In this document: positions 34,085 through 43,857 of the stretch, piece by piece
How the letters are laid out: the number at the start of each line of letters is the position of its first letter
Numbering within the stretch: position 1 is the first letter of the stretch
Assembly (NCBI GenBank): GCA_025602905.1
Contig: JAHLKI010000007.1
Coordinates: 930,001-994,000 of the forward strand
Length of the DNA stretch: 64,000 bases
Origin: Phlyctochytrium arcticum
Taxonomy: Eukaryota; Chytridiomycota; Chytridiomycetes; Chytridiales; Chytridiaceae
Reading direction: 5' to 3'
The notes under the pieces: generated by a model
Databases searched by the model: none
Seen by the model: the letters and a program-made list of their open reading frames with translations, nothing else
What the model was told of the DNA's origin: nothing
Made by a program: the position numbers and the translations under genes

Positions 34085-36470
34085 TCATTCTACATTTCCT
34101 GGTGCATCGATTATGGATTGCGCTCGTGCTTGCTCGTACAAAGCGAGCAAGTTGTCAATTGTTTCGGGCGGCTGCTTCTGTTTGACCGGTGTCCGTTCCC
34201 TTTTGACTTCTTTGACTTCCCTTTCAACTTCCCTTTTGATATCGGGTACTTCTATCGTTGAAGATGTCGGATAAGAACCAGGGATCGTTGAAAAGAGCTG
34301 TGGCATGGGAGTCTGCTCATTTTTGGGGATTCTGACCAGAGATGTCAGCGCTGACCCTGTTATTTGAGATATGAGCGGCTCGCCTTGCTCATCAATTTCC
34401 ATCTGGGCTCTTTGGTCAGAATCACATCTGTTCTTGGCAAACTGATCCGATTCCCTTCATTGAGTGAGGAGAAATCATCCTGATTCTTGCCATGTGGGGC
34501 TTCAAATACAAGTCCTGTCTGAGCGGTCGTTCCCTCATCGTAATGATAGATGTACCCATTTTGATCAGGAATAGGAAGCCCGCTGAGAGATGTATTGATC
34601 CCGATCGACAGTAAACTATTCCGTTTACCGGGCGTTACCCTGTCGAGAAACTTGACTCGCTCGCGATAATCGGCTTCAGCTTGGAGAAATTCCATCTCAT
34701 CATTGTAAGCCTTTGTTCGATGCGGAGATTTGATGACATCGAATTTAAGACGTGACTCCTCCGCTACAGGGTTGTAGACAGACGACGCCGAAATACGCGG
34801 ATACCTTCCCAAAAACCCCTTCCTCGTTCAACCGGACGTAATGCTTGAAGAAATTGTCCATTTCCCGTTTGAAGAAAATCGCGGAGCTCACTGGATCTCT
34901 GACCACATAATGCAAAAATTGAATGGACTTGGAGAACTCGGCGATCTTGATTTTTGCCTCCTCCGAAGCATAGGTGCGGTGAAGTGCGAGACGGATGTTG
35001 ACGGGGTTGCTGAGGTCATTCGGATTGATAGTAAACCATATGTTGGGCAAGCCATATAGCCAACAAGCAGATTTCAATTTTGCTCGGGCGTAGAGTCGAG
35101 ATTCATTGGACAGAGCGTGTTGTTGTCCGAAGGAGCGCATTTCATTCAAGAGTTTGTGAATATCTTTGTCCGTAACCATCCGTCCGTCTTGCATTTCGCG
35201 CTCTGCTGCTCGAAGCCGCTCCGGCGTAATTGAGGCGATGGATTGTTCCAGCTGGGCAAATGCAGTTCTGTTCATTCTGACATAGCTTACACGCCGATTG
35301 CACGCCTTCAGGAGCAATGTCAGCTATCAAGAAAGGAAACACCGGGTGCTTTGCAAAATGACCGCCTACCAATAATCATGTCAGTTGCTTGGCCGAGGAA
35401 GCAATGAATCATGTAGGTACGTACCATGCCGATGCAAACAATGCGCAGCCCAAGTATTTAGGGAAAAGTTAGACCCCCAGTTGAAGTCACGCAGTAAACT
35501 ATCGGGCTTGTGCAATGGTCCTCCAGCCCCAAATGGAAACAATGTTGGAAATGCATTGGGAAAGAAGTCGGGGTGATTTGAATCCGCAAACTCTTCACCA
35601 CGTCGACTCACGATCAGTGGATCCCGATTTGTGCGGGTGCCTATAGTAGTTGAAGGATGCAAGGGGGAAGTTTGTGACATGGTCCGGGTGCTATTTTGAC
35701 GAATACCGGTGCCGCTGGCGCACTCCAAAAATTATCATCATCGTGATCGGTTTGCTCCACATCGGCCCCAGGATGATGCAGGCTAAGCAATTCCAGCACA
35801 GAATCCGCCGAAGGGGTCCGGATCCGTTTGTTCCGTTTGGCTCTGTCGGCAGAGGCGGCGAGAAGGGCCCTGCTATTCACACCAGCTTCGGCTGCCTGGT
35901 ACGCCGCTGTGGTCTCCAAAGCATCCCGCTTCAACTCGTCATAAGCAAACTGGAAGGCGCCGAACTTTCTGTTCCGTAAAGCCTCTAAGGCGAGCCTATG
36001 CTGGTAGCAAGTTTTGTCCTGCCCTGAACGATTGCCAGAACATGTCGGAAGTCATCCCACCGCGACCTGACCGACTCAGACAAGAAAGTTTCCAGTCTAA
36101 TTTTTGCGGCCACGGCGGTCAGCAGCGGGCGGTACTCTGGAGATAAATCTGCGCAGAGTAAAGAATCCTTGAAAATAGAAGTTGTCATTGCGAAGCTGAA
36201 TTGTGGACGTTTACGCGTCAGGAGGCGCCGCCACAGCATTCTGTTCCGCGATCCAGGCAGTCTGGCTCACTCCCAAGCATGAGTTTAAATGTCGAAGCCT
36301 TGAATCCAGGGCTTTTCTCGTCGCGATACTGAGCTGATCTCGGTTGAAACTTTCCAGTTGATTTCTCCACTGCTGCCGAGAGACGACAAAGTCGTCCCAG
36401 ATGTTCCCGGTGGCAAGATACTCCTTCCACGGAGTAATAAATGGAAGCGATTCGGTACTCATCTTCGGCG
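34085..36470 (-). pseudogene. Helitron Rep/helicase N-terminal region, frameshifted relic
   Basis: On the reverse strand separate frames read consecutive Helitron-like pieces. At 35381-35728 is NHPDFFPNAFPTLFPFGAGG, the conserved entry to the Helitron-like N domain. About 35330-35372 reads FAKHPVFPFLIADIA. At 34745-35317 is the bulk of Helitron_like_N (LYGLPNIWFTINPNDLSNPV, DPVSSAIFFKREMDNFFKHY, FGKVSAYFGVV). Further pieces of less certain nature lie at 34085-34812. The frame changes between pieces (for example the shift after ADIA near 35325), and no helicase motifs or HUH catalytic residues are seen. It is an inactive fragment; ends typical of Helitrons were not identified. Confidence 0.6.
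35985..36462 (-). pseudogene. Possible 5' part of the Helitron-associated ORF
   Basis: Two adjacent reverse frames (36211-36462 from an ATG, and 35985-36239) and the continuation at 35641-35934 read helical sequence with W and R/K spacing (ITPWKEYLATGNIWDDFVVS, SESVRSRWDDFRHVLAIVQG). They lie directly 5' of the Helitron_like_N segment in the same orientation, so they may be the poorly conserved N-terminal extension of that protein. The frame changes twice. Not recognisable by itself. Confidence 0.35.
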
Positions 36471-36901
36471 ACGCAGATCAGAGTTGGTCAAGTCTGCCGT
36501 CGGCGCCGTGTTGACTGAGACGCGTGCAGACGCGTGCAGGCACAGTGTCATGCTTTTGATTTGCTTCGATGCCTTTGCAACATCATTTCAGTGGCAACCT
36601 TGGCCTGGCTGGAAATACCACCGGATCCGTCCCCCGCGCAGCATTACGGAGCATCCAACCTTAAGGGTAGGAGATTTCATCGATCAGTGGTAGCAATGAT
36701 TGCGAGCTCCCGGGAATATTCCGGATTTCCCCATATTCAACCCTATACACAATTTATACCCCATCAGCCAGAAACATGATAAAGTAGAGCCAAAGAGTGG
36801 GACCGACACATCGGAACAGCGGTGAGCGCGTACATACACTTTTTTCCTGTACAGTTTATCAGGTCCTCTTGTAATTTGCGGACGGTGAAAAGGTCCTACA
36901 T
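36471..36901. other. Gap between Helitron relic and tandem duplication
   Basis: No supported gene. Contains a short duplication (ACGCGTGCAGACGCGTGCAG near 36521) and nothing recognisable. Confidence 0.4.
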
Positions 36902-37802
36902 TTGGCCACTTTCGGCCATAGCTTTTACGTTTCGCTCCATTTGCCGCTCGTCTCGGGCCTCGTCCCACTTCCTCTGCTGCGCGTGCAGTTGCGCTCGGCG
37001 AAGATGTCATCCAGTCGTGTTCAACCTGTCACACTGGTGCAGAGTCTGCAGACACCGGTAACTCCGCCGCGATATCCACCGTCACATCATTGATGACCTG
37101 CTTACCCGCTATGGCCGCGTAGGTTTTTCGGTGGGCCGACCCCGCCTTTGCGCTTGCGGCTTGAACCAATACGGCCCTGATGGAGGCTAGTGCGCCAGTC
37201 ACAATACCCACGCCCAGTGCCCAGGCGGCAACCGTGGCCGCCCTGGTGCCCTCAGGGGCCCCCATGATAGACGCTGTTCCCACGAACACCCCTTCTGCTG
37301 CGATAAATCCCCCTATGAGTATCTGTGGACAGTCAGGCACAGCAGCGACACCGTTTCAGAGGTTCTTCCTACTCACCATGGCAATGGACCAAAACACATC
37401 TGCCTCTAAGATCTCTTGCTTCATTTTCAGATCAGCGTTGGTTCGGTCATTGTCGGCAACAGCCTTGGCCACTTCGGCCATAGCTTTTGCGTTTCGCTCC
37501 ATTTGCCGCTCATCTCGGGCCTCGTCCCACTCCTTCTGCTACGCGTGCAGTTGCGCTCGGCGAAGATGTCATCCAGTCGTGTTCAACCTCTCACACTGGT
37601 GCAGAGTCTGCAGACACCGATAACTCCGCCGCGATATCCACCGTCACATCATTGATGACCTGCCGACCCGCTATGGCCGCGTAGGTTTTTCGGCGGGCCG
37701 ACCTTTTGCGCTTGCGGCTTGAACCAATACGGCCCTGATGGAGGCTAGCGCGCCAGTCACAATGCCCACGCCCAGTGCCCAGGCGGCAACCGTGGCCGCC
37801 CT
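36902..37802. repeat. 562-bp direct tandem duplication
   Basis: Copy 1 is about 36902-37244 and copy 2 about 37465-37802; corresponding bases are 562 apart (for example GTCACATCATTGATGACC at 37081 and 37643). The copies are about 95% identical over 340 bp, with a spacer of 220 bp between them that has no second copy. On the reverse strand the duplicated part encodes a charged helix and a hydrophobic region. One difference changes CAG (36977-36979) to TAG (37539-37541) in the reverse-strand reading frame. Confidence 0.85.
37029..37502 (-). CDS. Small predicted membrane protein in duplicated block
   Basis: Two exons, 37502-37377 and 37322-37029, joined by a GTGAGT...CACAG intron in phase, give 139 residues. 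The first exon is a charged helix (NAKAMAEVAKAVADNDRTNA, MKQEILEADVFW). The second has two hydrophobic stretches rich in Gly and Ala (ILIGGFIAAEGVFVGTAS, ATVAAWALGVGIVTGALASI). The open frame extends upstream to an in-frame TAG at 37541 that is CAG in the other repeat copy, so the original N-terminus was probably longer. Function unknown. It could be a lineage-specific family or a pseudogene left by the duplication. Confidence 0.4.
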
Positions 37803-38380
37803 AGCGCGCAGGCAGATAAGAGAAAGGCCCAAAGAGTGTCCAGGAGCGGCCGGTAGGAGTAGACCGAATGAGCAACTGTGGTGTATCCATCTAAATGGGT
37901 CCCACGGTCTCGATCCGCAACAGTGCTTCGGGTGAGTTGCTTTTTCGCCGAAGTCGGCGGTCGCAATCGCTCATTTGGTTCGCCTGACTCGAGAAGTGCA
38001 GCATGTCTTGTAGAATAGATGGTGGGTCCAATGCATTGACGCGCTTGGTGCTGGTCAAGGTTTTGCAGCGCACACTGCCGCCGAGATGATCTTCGAAAGG
38101 CATCGAAGCGCTTTTGCACCGGGACGCTCGCCGTCACTGACAGGTGTTCCACTGACAGGTGGGCAAGATCACCGGATGTTGCAGCGATCGTGGCAATCTA
38201 CAGCGACAAGAAGATAGGTTATGCTCTGCAAGTTACGAAAGGAGTACGGTGTGGCTCTTCTTACCTGGGGCAACCGTTGGGGGAGCGTACAGATTGCAGA
38301 TCTCACACCGGGCAAAGCTGGCGGCAAACTTCCCAGCGAATTCAACGAATCAATATTTCAGGTGGCTGTGCAGTTGTTTG
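37757..38380 (-). mobile_element. Relic of a Mutator-like element related to the one at 40457-43203
   Basis: The reverse ORF 37757-38152 contains VQKRFDAFRRSSRRQCALQN, which aligns with VRKRFDTLQTASQRQRALQQ from the second ORF of the intact element. About 200 bp upstream in that orientation, 38352-38372 (AATATTTCAGGTGGCTGTGC) matches the inner part of the intact element's terminal inverted repeat. In both elements this inner TIR lies on the same side relative to coding direction. The transposase is missing, so this is an internally deleted and diverged copy. Confidence 0.5.
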
Positions 38381-39051
38381 GCTGGAGTCGGAGTTGCAAA
38401 TTCTGCGCACTGCCAGAGGAGCAGGCAGGAGAGTCAGAGACGGAGTTCTGGCTCTGGTTCTGGCTTCTGTAGACTGTGCGGACTCTGCAGCTTTCTGCTC
38501 TCTGTTTGACGGCAGTAACAGCTCTCGTGGGGCCATTGGGGCCTGGGATGAAGTAGCCGCATACTGTATTGTTCCAGTCTGTACGCCAGCGAGTGAATGT
38601 GAAGCTTCAGAGGGGCTGCCGCCGGCACATTCTGGATCTCATCACCTTGAGGACTACGGGGAGGGCAGCCGCACAACTGACAGCTGTCAAAAAGTCTGCA
38701 CCGCCAACTCAGTGATCGGAGTTTTTCGTGGGCAGTTTCTGGGCAGTTTGTCATCTCACCGGAATCTCTACATCAGATCTATCGACTTTCAGGGAGGGGG
38801 AAAGATGACGTTCGTGCCACGAGCTAAAATCCGCTGGAAATTATTGATTGGCTCCTGGAAATAGGAGTCTGCATCGATGAAAAACGCTGATTTGGTTGGG
38901 AGATTGCAACAAGGAAATGGTATTAAGTAATGATATGGGAAATGCAAAAAGAGTAATTACAGAAACAAAGTACGGAGAAACATGGATATATGATACAAAA
39001 AGAAAAACAAAATCCCGAATTGGCAAACTGCGGGTAATAATGTGATGAAAA
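38381..39051. other. Unassigned sequence between element relic and AN1 gene
   Basis: A 224-codon forward ORF at 38190-38864 crosses this region. Its composition is not protein-like and other frames are equally open, so I do not call a gene. AT-rich near 38930-39050, which fits the 3' flank of the AN1 gene. Confidence 0.35.
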
Positions 39052-39657
39052 TCACATCTTTGATGCTACACATTTCTCGCCCATGAGTCGCTGTCCCAAT
39101 TTCTGTACGGCCTGCTGACGGCAAGTCCCCAGTTCTTGACATGCATGCGTTTCAGGCAGACGGTGCTTGGCACAGTAGGTGTGTGTGCAGTAGCGGCATT
39201 GTCCGGCAATGCGCAGAGGAGGATGTGAGCATGGGCGGTGAGCACACGGGAGAGTTCGGCGTTTGGCCACAAGAGGTTTAAGGACGACGACGGGAGCGAC
39301 GGGTGAGGGCGTGGGTTGAGCTTTGGAAGGTGATGGGATGGGTATTGGGACTTGGGATGTGGTTTGAGTGGGTGATGCGGCGGCATTATCTAGCACTTGA
39401 ATGTTCCATCCAGCACCCTCCTGGGCCCATTCCTTCCAGCAACCCTCCTCCTCGTCCTTGCTGATGGTCCGGCCATCGACTACCCAACTCTGCCGATCGA
39501 CGGGGATTCCATGGTCTTGAGCAATCAGTTTTTGCAAAAGGGAAAAAGATGCGGGAGGGTGGGTAAGGTGGAGGGTGGTGGTTGATGATGATGCTGATGA
39601 TGGTGTTGATGGGGAAGTTGTGGAAGGCGATGTGGAGACTCTGATTGTGACATGCAT
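39052..39657 (-). CDS. AN1-type zinc finger protein with ubiquitin-like N-terminus
   Basis: Single exon, 201 residues from the ATG at 39657; an in-frame extension to 39753 exists but is low-complexity. The N-terminus (MHVTIRVST, then FSLLQKLIAQDHGIPVDRQS and a W-V-V-D-G-R segment) resembles a ubiquitin-like fold. A Pro/Ser linker follows, then the AN1 finger: paired cysteines in CRYCTHTYCAKHRLPETHAC preceded by CAHRPCSHPPLR, i.e. the Cys/His pattern of AN1. AN1 proteins such as ZFAND family members link ubiquitin or p97 to stress responses. A TATATAAGG element on the reverse strand at about 39727-39735 lies some 70 bp upstream of the ATG. It sits between two transposon-derived regions but looks intact. 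Confidence 0.75.
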   Translation of the reverse strand: MHVTIRVSTSPSTTSPSTPSSASSSTTTLHLTHPPASFSLLQKLIAQDHGIPVDRQSWVVDGRTISKDEEEGCWKEWAQEGAGWNIQVLDNAAASPTQTTSQVPIPIPSPSKAQPTPSPVAPVVVLKPLVAKRRTLPCAHRPCSHPPLRIAGQCRYCTHTYCAKHRLPETHACQELGTCRQQAVQKLGQRLMGEKCVASKM

Positions 39658-40447
39658 GACTGGAGATTGCCGAGTTGAAAAAGTGGTGGTTTTTTGGGAG
39701 GAGGACTGGGTACCCCCCCTCGCCCTTATATACCCCCGCGGACCCCCCCGCAAGCGCAGCCGGGTCCCTGCTGCAAAAGAGGCCCCCCAAAGCCCCGCTG
39801 CTGCTGCTGCTCAAACTACCGCGGCTCGACCCATCGGCGCGGCATCTCGCTTACCATCGGCGGTTAGGGTTCTGAATCAGCAGATTCACAGCTGCTGCGG
39901 CCGCCGCGATTTGATTTTCATTTGAGCGCGGAATGCCCAGAATAGCGAGCATCAAGCTGGCAGGGGAAAAGACTATAGGACAAAGTGCGGCTTTGTGGGA
40001 ACGGACAAGACTCGGCAAGAACCTGTCAAGACGCCTGGGCGGATGGAGCACCTCGATTTCGTTCCAGGGGGGAGACTGAGTTGGCAAACACACCTAGGCT
40101 GCCGCACTCGATGAGAGCGTCAGGTGGCCAGTAATGTTTGATGGAACCCGCATATAAAGTCCCGTAGATTCAATGTGTTTGGCGCTGCGGGGTGTCCCAT
40201 GTACTTTGTCGCCATGTGTGAATGTAGGCTTCTTGGCGAGCGGTGAGCTGTCAGACATGAAGCCCTCAGACCCGCAGGGCAGATCGATGAACAAAGGCCC
40301 CGGGATAAATCTCTAGTTAATTTTGTTTTGGCAGCATACCAGAAGACTAACTCATAGATTCAAATGGTAGGTTATTTCATCCCATGATGGGGACGTTAGA
40401 TTCTCACACCGCCGGAGTTGAAGCAACGTTGCTGCCGTAAGCCGCGC
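39658..40447. other. Upstream region of the AN1 gene
   Basis: Contains a TATA-like element (39727-39735, reverse), C-rich runs at 39713-39750 and a CTG run at about 39798-39811. No gene is supported; small ORFs differ in each frame. Confidence 0.4.
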
Positions 40448-40456
40448 GCCACCTGG
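40448..40456. repeat. 9-bp target site duplication, left copy
   Basis: GCCACCTGG, repeated at 43204-43212 directly outside the opposite TIR. Confidence 0.9.
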
Positions 40457-40535
40457 GGCCGTGACTAGGAATCGTACAGTCGGGCTAGAAATCGTACAGT
40501 CGCACAGCCACCTGAAATATCGACTGTCTCTGCGT
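40457..40535. repeat. MULE left terminal inverted repeat, 79 bp
   Basis: It matches the reverse complement of 43125-43203 without a mismatch; identity stops after ...GACTGTCTCTGCGT. Confidence 0.92.
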
Positions 40536-40725
40536 TGCTTGAATCTCCGCTCCAGATCCAGCTCGAGATCTCTAGATTCTCGACGCACAGCGCCCTCGTG
40601 AGGATCTACCTGCACATACACACTTTCCAAACGCATCACTAAAAGTAAGAACCCCAGTTTACGTCTTTCCGCCGATGGCGACGCATTAAACAGGATGGGT
40701 TTCCTTCCGTTTGTTGTAGCTCACC

Positions 40726-42285
40726 ATGATCGCTGGACCGTCCACAGATTCTGCGACTGCAGAAACTGGTGCGGCAGCTAATGCGATTGCTTTCAATTCT
40801 CTTGACGAGCTTCTCGAGTATTCCAAGGCTAAAGCCAAAGCAAATGGAATTGCACTCACAAGAACTAGCAACAACGAGAAGTTCTATCTTCGTTGCTCTC
40901 GTTGGGGATCTGTCCGCGAGAAGCAGGAAACCACCGTAGACTCAGAGGATCAGAAGAAGCGCAACCGGGGAAGCCTGCGATGCGGGTGCAAATTCCAGCA
41001 GTATGTCGCGCAGGACAAGAGAGGGTTAAAGGGTCCCAAGAATAAGTGGTACCTGCACCAATCCTCCAATGAGCACAACCACGGGAATTCCGCAACCGTT
41101 GCATTTGCCGCATATCGGCAATTCAATGATGAGCACAAGGATTATCTGAGGCAGCATGCCAGAACAACGGTGAAAGAGCTTGTTCTGTCATTCCGCAGGA
41201 CCTTTCCGAATCAACCAGTCATTGACAAGGATATCCGCAACTTTCGCACCCTGGAGCAAATGGAAGCAGCAAAGGGCAGATCTGCCATAGAGTGCTTGTT
41301 GGACGGGCTGAATCAACCTGAGTCAAAATATACGGTTAGCTACCAAACCAGCGATGATGGTGCTCTAACGCACTTATTTTTTGCGCATGAAAAGAGCATC
41401 GCTAAATTGCAACAATACCCGGACGTACTGATCTTAGATTGTACATACAAAACCAACAAGTGGCAGATGCCGCTTTTCAACATCCTTGGTGTGGACGGCA
41501 CTGGAAAGTCTTTTACCGTAGGTTACGCGTTTTTGCGAGGCGAAACTGCGGAGGATTACACTTGGGCGTTGAACAATATAGCTGGTCTTTTGGCAGGCAG
41601 CCGCGGAATCAAAACTGCGTTTGTGGATTGTGCCCCTGCTTTGATGAATGCCTTGGAGTCGATCTTTCCAGGTATCTTTTCAGCTTAAACGAGGCTTATT
41701 TGTGCTGGGTTATTTACTTTCTTATCAGGAATTAGTGTCCTGCTTTGTATCTTTCATATTGTGGAGAACGTCGGCGCCCAGCTCGTGCGCAAATACCCTG
41801 ATGTTACGGACGAAAGCAAGCAAAGTATTATCACACTTTGGAACTCAGTCGTCTATGCTGCAACCCTTGAGGACTATGCGGCCGCTGTTCAAGCACTTTG
41901 GGACGAACTTGATGACGATTTCCCAATGATACGCATGTATCTAGAGGATACATGGCTCGTCCATCATAAGCGGTTTGTGAAGTTTTGGACAAGTCAGGTT
42001 CTAACGCTGGGAATTAGGGCTACATCCCGAGTTGAAGGGTCGCATCGCTGCCTTAAAGACTGGCTTCACAATGGGGTCGGCGACTTTATGACCATATTTG
42101 CCGCTATGGATACCTTTATTGACAAGCAGCTCACCGACATCCAGAACGCATTCGACGTCGAAAAAGACCGTTTGAGTACGAAGATGCGCGAAATCTTGAA
42201 TGAGACCCATCAGATTCGGGAACATGTCTCGCGCGTTACTTTCAATGACCACCTCTATGACAGTATTATCCAAGCTCGCACGTAG
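40726..42285 (+). CDS. MULE transposase (FAR1-type), ends at in-frame TAG
   Basis: Two exons, 40726-41671 and 41729-42285, about 500 residues. The N-terminus has the FAR1/WRKY-GCM1 type zinc-binding DNA domain: Cys in FYLRCSRWGS, RCGC and the His pair in EHNHGN. Then the MULE DDE core follows: first Asp in VLILDCTYKTNKWQMPLFNI, second Asp in TAFVDCAPALMNALESIFPG, and the LCIFHIVENV helix after the intron. The third acidic residue is not certain by eye. The frame meets TAG at 42283, continues openly, meets TAA at 42346, and then enters the zinc-knuckle ORF; between the two stops it reads a SWIM-like finger (CNHQYAVTMGLPCAD). The protein was probably once longer. Confidence 0.85.
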
Positions 42286-42348
42286 GGTCCTCTGCAACAG
42301 TGCAATCACCAGTACGCCGTCACAATGGGTTTACCTTGCGCCGACTAA

Positions 42349-43002
42349 ATTCGCTACGAGTACAACCTGACGATCCCACTGTCAGCCATCCATCCGGCTT
42401 GGCGATATTATCCTAGCGATACCAATATTGATCCATACTGTCCATTCGATGCGACAATGGATCCCTATGAGCGACTAGAAATTGAGCTGGCTGCTGTACG
42501 AAAGCGGTTTGATACCTTGCAAACGGCATCCCAACGGCAGCGTGCCCTGCAACAACTCACCCAGGTTGGAATCATCAGCGGATCCGTCTTGGTCCCGGTA
42601 CGGAACAAGCGTGCCGACACTATGGCCCAGCATCACGCTTCCAAACGCCAACGAACAGACACCTCAACCCGTGCGGATCCTACGTTGTCGGCGCATGTAG
42701 CTAGAGAGCAGCAGGAGCGTGCCGCAACGGCCAAGGCAGCTACCAGGGCGAAGCCCAAATGTAGCGCGTGTGGATCTATAGACCACAATGCAAAGCGATG
42801 CGAAGTAGCTCGCGTGAGGGAGGCTGCGCGCATTAGGGCTGCCTGTGGTTTACCTGCTGTGACGCCTACTGGTAGTGGTGCTGCTGGTAATGTGGACGAC
42901 TTTGTTGATGTTAATGGCATGAGTGACCTTAGCGCTGGTGGTCTAGACGATTCAATTAACGAGGATGTGAGTATACTCATGGACCTGGCGATGAGCGAGT
43001 AG
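42349..43002 (+). CDS. Second MULE ORF with CCHC zinc knuckle (C-terminal part of transposase)
   Basis: In the same frame as the transposase and open from just after the TAA at 42346 to the stop at 43000-43002; first ATG 42457 (181 codons). It begins with hydrophobic sequence typical of the end of a MULE transposase (IPLSAIHPAWRYYPSD), then a helix (RKRFDTLQTASQRQRALQQL) and a zinc knuckle (CSACGSIDHNAKRC: C-x2-C-x4-H-x4-C), and ends acidic. It could be translated from its own ATG, or be the C-terminal tail cut off by two nonsense changes. Confidence 0.6.
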   Translation: MRYEYNLTIPLSAIHPAWRYYPSDTNIDPYCPFDATMDPYERLEIELAAVRKRFDTLQTASQRQRALQQLTQVGIISGSVLVPVRNKRADTMAQHHASKRQRTDTSTRADPTLSAHVAREQQERAATAKAATRAKPKCSACGSIDHNAKRCEVARVREAARIRAACGLPAVTPTGSGAAGNVDDFVDVNGMSDLSAGGLDDSINEDVSILMDLAMSE

Positions 43003-43124
43003 CTAGTATAATTGTAGTGTTCGTAGTTCTGTAGTGTTCTTATTTTCGTTTCGTAGGATGTTTCTTTTATATATATATCTGTGTGTGCCGGTTCGCGCGT
43101 TGCGATTATTTCCACGCAAGTCTG

Positions 43125-43203
43125 ACGCAGAGACAGTCGATATTTCAGGTGGCTGTGCGACTGTACGATTTCTAGCCCGACTGTACGATTCCTAGTCACG
43201 GCC
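43125..43203. repeat. MULE right terminal inverted repeat, 79 bp
   Basis: Reverse complement of the left repeat; it ends CTAGTCACGGCC before the target duplication. Confidence 0.92.
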
Positions 43204-43212
43204 GCCACCTGG
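43204..43212. repeat. 9-bp target site duplication, right copy
   Basis: GCCACCTGG, identical to 40448-40456. Confidence 0.9.
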
Positions 43213-43857
43213 AAAGGCCAAGCTGGAGACCCTGCCCACGACCAGCGACCGGGTTGAGCCCGCGCAAACACACAACACACAAACCTCCACAAAGCCCACT
43301 TTTGTTTGGTGATTTTCGTTGCCCAACTTTTTGCTTATCCGGGAACACGAAAGGTTCTCCGCGGGATTATTTCAGCAAACAAAGGAATAAGGCGACCTTG
43401 GGACTGTTCGGATCGCGAATCCGCATCTTGCAAAGCTTGCGGCGTGTCAAAGTGCAATAGAAGTAGCGGAGAAATAGGCTCGAGGACCTTCAAGCCCAGA
43501 GGCGGAAATTGAATAGTCTACCGTTGAGAGCAATCAATAGAGGCAGTTGATTTGTTTGGAAGAAGGTGGGTCAAGAAGCTTGGTTATACGTGTCGAATAG
43601 GGTATAAGAAGCAAGCAACTTTTTGTGCTGCTGACGAATTTATTTGAGACGACTTTTGGACCTCAACTACATTTCCCCTAAAGCTGTTCCTTTCAATCCC
43701 AACAGGAGTTTAAGGACCTGTACCGCTCAGTCAATTCGAGAAACCTTTTCCAGTCAATTGATTCACGAAGTTTCTCTCGTACAATCGCTCGCAGACATAC
43801 CACTATCTCATTCCCTTCTTCAACGCTCGTTGATCAACTCACACCCACTTATCAAAC
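43213..43857. other. Upstream region of the UBL3-like gene
   Basis: Promoter-side sequence between the MULE and the gene start. No ORF resembles a protein. The GGGTATAAGAAG at about 43599 may be a TATA-type element, some 250 bp before the ATG. Confidence 0.35.

Larger units (their letters stand above)
40457..43203 (+). mobile_element. Complete Mutator-like element (MULE), 2,747 bp
   Basis: The element is bounded by perfect 79-bp terminal inverted repeats: 40457-40535 (starting GGCCGTGACTAGGAATCG) and 43125-43203. It is flanked by the 9-bp direct repeat GCCACCTGG at 40448-40456 and 43204-43212. A 9-bp target site duplication is typical of Mutator superfamily elements. The interior encodes a FAR1/MULE transposase (40726-42285) and a zinc-knuckle ORF in the same frame (42457-43002). 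Each TIR holds an internal repeat of TCGTACAGTCG preceded by CTAG(G)AA. Identical TIRs and an intact target duplication suggest a recent insertion. Confidence 0.92.

Noticed and set aside
37029..38152. CRISPR-like or satellite array
   Set aside because: Only two copies with a long unit; no short regularly spaced repeats.
38190..38864. 224-codon forward ORF
   Set aside because: Other frames are equally open, composition is not protein-like, and part of it overlaps the MULE relic.
40457..43203. Stop-codon reassignment (TAA/TAG as Gln) to explain in-frame stops in MULE, integrase and duplicated ORF
   Set aside because: Host genes such as UTP7, NFS1, PRMT1, MTHFR (TAG) and twinfilin, UBL3-like (TAA) end at these codons at the expected family ends, so the code is standard.
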